From contig CAVJHW010000068.1 of the NCBI GenBank assembly GCA_963649395.1, forward strand, positions 1 through 13,490: 13,490 bases of DNA, read 5' to 3'. The notes beneath the pieces were generated by a model, which did no database searches, was not told the DNA's origin, and saw only the letters and a program-made list of their open reading frames with translations. The translations under genes were made by a program, and so were the position numbers. This document shows, in pieces, positions 12,638 through 13,490 of the stretch. The first letter of the stretch is position 1. Each line of letters begins with the position of its first letter. The DNA comes from Scatomonas sp963649395 (lineage in GTDB: Bacteria > Bacillota > Clostridia > Lachnospirales > Lachnospiraceae).

Positions 12638-13490
12638 TTACTCGATAACGGTAGCAACACGGCCTGATCCTACAGTACGTCCACCTTCACGAATAGCGAA
12701 GGTAAGACCCTGCTCCATAGCGATGGGATGGATCAGCTCGATGGTCATCTCTACGTTATCTCCGGGCATGCACATCTCAGTGCCTTCGGGCAGAGTGATG
12801 ACACCTGTTACGTCAGTGGTACGGAAGTAGAACTGGGGTCTGTAGTTGTTGAAGAAAGGTGTATGACGGCCACCCTCGTCCTTGGTCAGAACGTATACCT
12901 GAGCGGTAAACTTCTTATGGCAGGTAACAGTGCCGGGCTTTGCCAAAACCTGTCCTCTTTCGATCTCGGTTCTCTGAACACCACGCAGCAGGGCGCCGAT
13001 GTTATCACCAGCCTGTGCCTCATCCAGCAGCTTACGGAACATCTCGATACCGGTTACAACGGTCTTACGAGTCTCTTCCTTGATACCAACGATCTCAACT
13101 TCCTCGTTCAGATGCAGAACACCACGCTCTACTCTACCAGTAGCAACGGTTCCACGGCCGGTAATGGTGAATACGTCCTCTACAGGCATCAGGAAAGGCT
13201 TGTCAGTGTCACGCTGGGGATTGGGAATCCAGCTATCAACAGCATCCATCAGCTCAAGGATCTTGTCGCCCCACTCGCCTGAGGGATCTTCCAGAGCCTT
13301 CAGAGCAGAACCCTGGATGATAGGAGTATCATCTCCCGGGAACTCATACTCGTTCAGCAGCTCACGGATCTCCATATCTACCAGCTCCAGCAGCTCCTCA
13401 TCGTCAACCATATCACACTTGTTCATGAATACAACGATGTAAGGAACGCCTACCTGACGGGACAGAAGGATGTGCTCCTTGGTCTGAGCC
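12638..13490 (-). CDS. tuf: Translation elongation factor Tu (5' part outside window)
   Basis: EF-Tu is the GTPase that carries aminoacyl-tRNA to the ribosome. The visible 283 codons are the C-terminal part of a protein of about 397 residues; the frame runs off the right edge, and the Met at 13426 is internal. G-domain motifs G4 (NKCD) and G5 (GSALKALE) are present. Domain 2 has DVFTITGRGTVATGRVERG and domain 3 ends in GGRTVGSGRVATVIE. QAGDNIGALLRG and HTPFFNNYRPQFYFRTTDVT are near-universal segments. The last residues match intact bacterial EF-Tu, and TAA at 12638-12640 is followed by a strong terminator. Codon use is more restricted than in neighbouring genes, as expected for a highly expressed gene. 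Confidence 0.98.
   Translation of the reverse strand, partial: AQTKEHILLSRQVGVPYIVVFMNKCDMVDDEELLELVDMEIRELLNEYEFPGDDTPIIQGSALKALEDPSGEWGDKILELMDAVDSWIPNPQRDTDKPFLMPVEDVFTITGRGTVATGRVERGVLHLNEEVEIVGIKEETRKTVVTGIEMFRKLLDEAQAGDNIGALLRGVQRTEIERGQVLAKPGTVTCHKKFTAQVYVLTKDEGGRHTPFFNNYRPQFYFRTTDVTGVITLPEGTEMCMPGDNVEMTIELIHPIAMEQGLTFAIREGGRTVGSGRVATVIE

Overview
The window looks like a chromosomal segment of a low-GC-phylum Gram-positive anaerobe (class Clostridia, most likely Lachnospiraceae). Reasons: strong AAGGAGG-type ribosome binding sites, sigma-A promoters, a T-box leader before an aminoacyl-tRNA synthetase gene, a clostridial-type tandem P-II protein and an EF-Tu of that style. The family placement is inference. 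A run of 10 Ns inside murF shows this is a draft or metagenome assembly.

Layout. On the + strand, the end of a tandem P-II-like regulator enters from the left and converges on a hairpin shared with the minus-strand block. Everything else is on the minus strand; in transcription order from the right edge it reads as follows. (1) The 3' part of tuf (EF-Tu) with a strong terminator. (2) An A+T-rich islet: a broken 36-codon remnant whose ATG is followed at once by TGA, a LOG-family gene, a 55-codon ORF coupled to it by an ATGA overlap, and a 5'-truncated RNA-ligase-like gene. (3) A promoter and a complete T-box leader feeding aspS, a secreted and membrane-anchored M3 oligoendopeptidase and an RlmI-like methyltransferase. 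(4) A near-consensus promoter feeding a subgroup-Ic aspartate-type aminotransferase, then an envelope set: an L,D-transpeptidase, D-Ala-D-Ala ligase and MurF.

How the genes fit together. Ddl makes D-Ala-D-Ala, MurF attaches it to the UDP-MurNAc-tripeptide, and the YkuD enzyme acts on mature peptidoglycan stems, so the left block is a wall-building unit headed by an amino-acid aminotransferase. In the aspS block, the T-box specifier loop aligns to AAC (Asn), overlapping GAA (Glu) by one base, rather than to an Asp codon. AspRS also carries the RDHGG motif associated with non-discriminating enzymes. Together these suggest indirect Asn-tRNA synthesis, with AspRS induced by uncharged tRNA-Asn. 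This is the most interesting regulatory signal here. The islet between tuf and aspS, with damaged genes on both sides of an intact LOG gene, is the clearest sign of recombination or acquisition. I found no CRISPR array, tRNA, rRNA or transposase.
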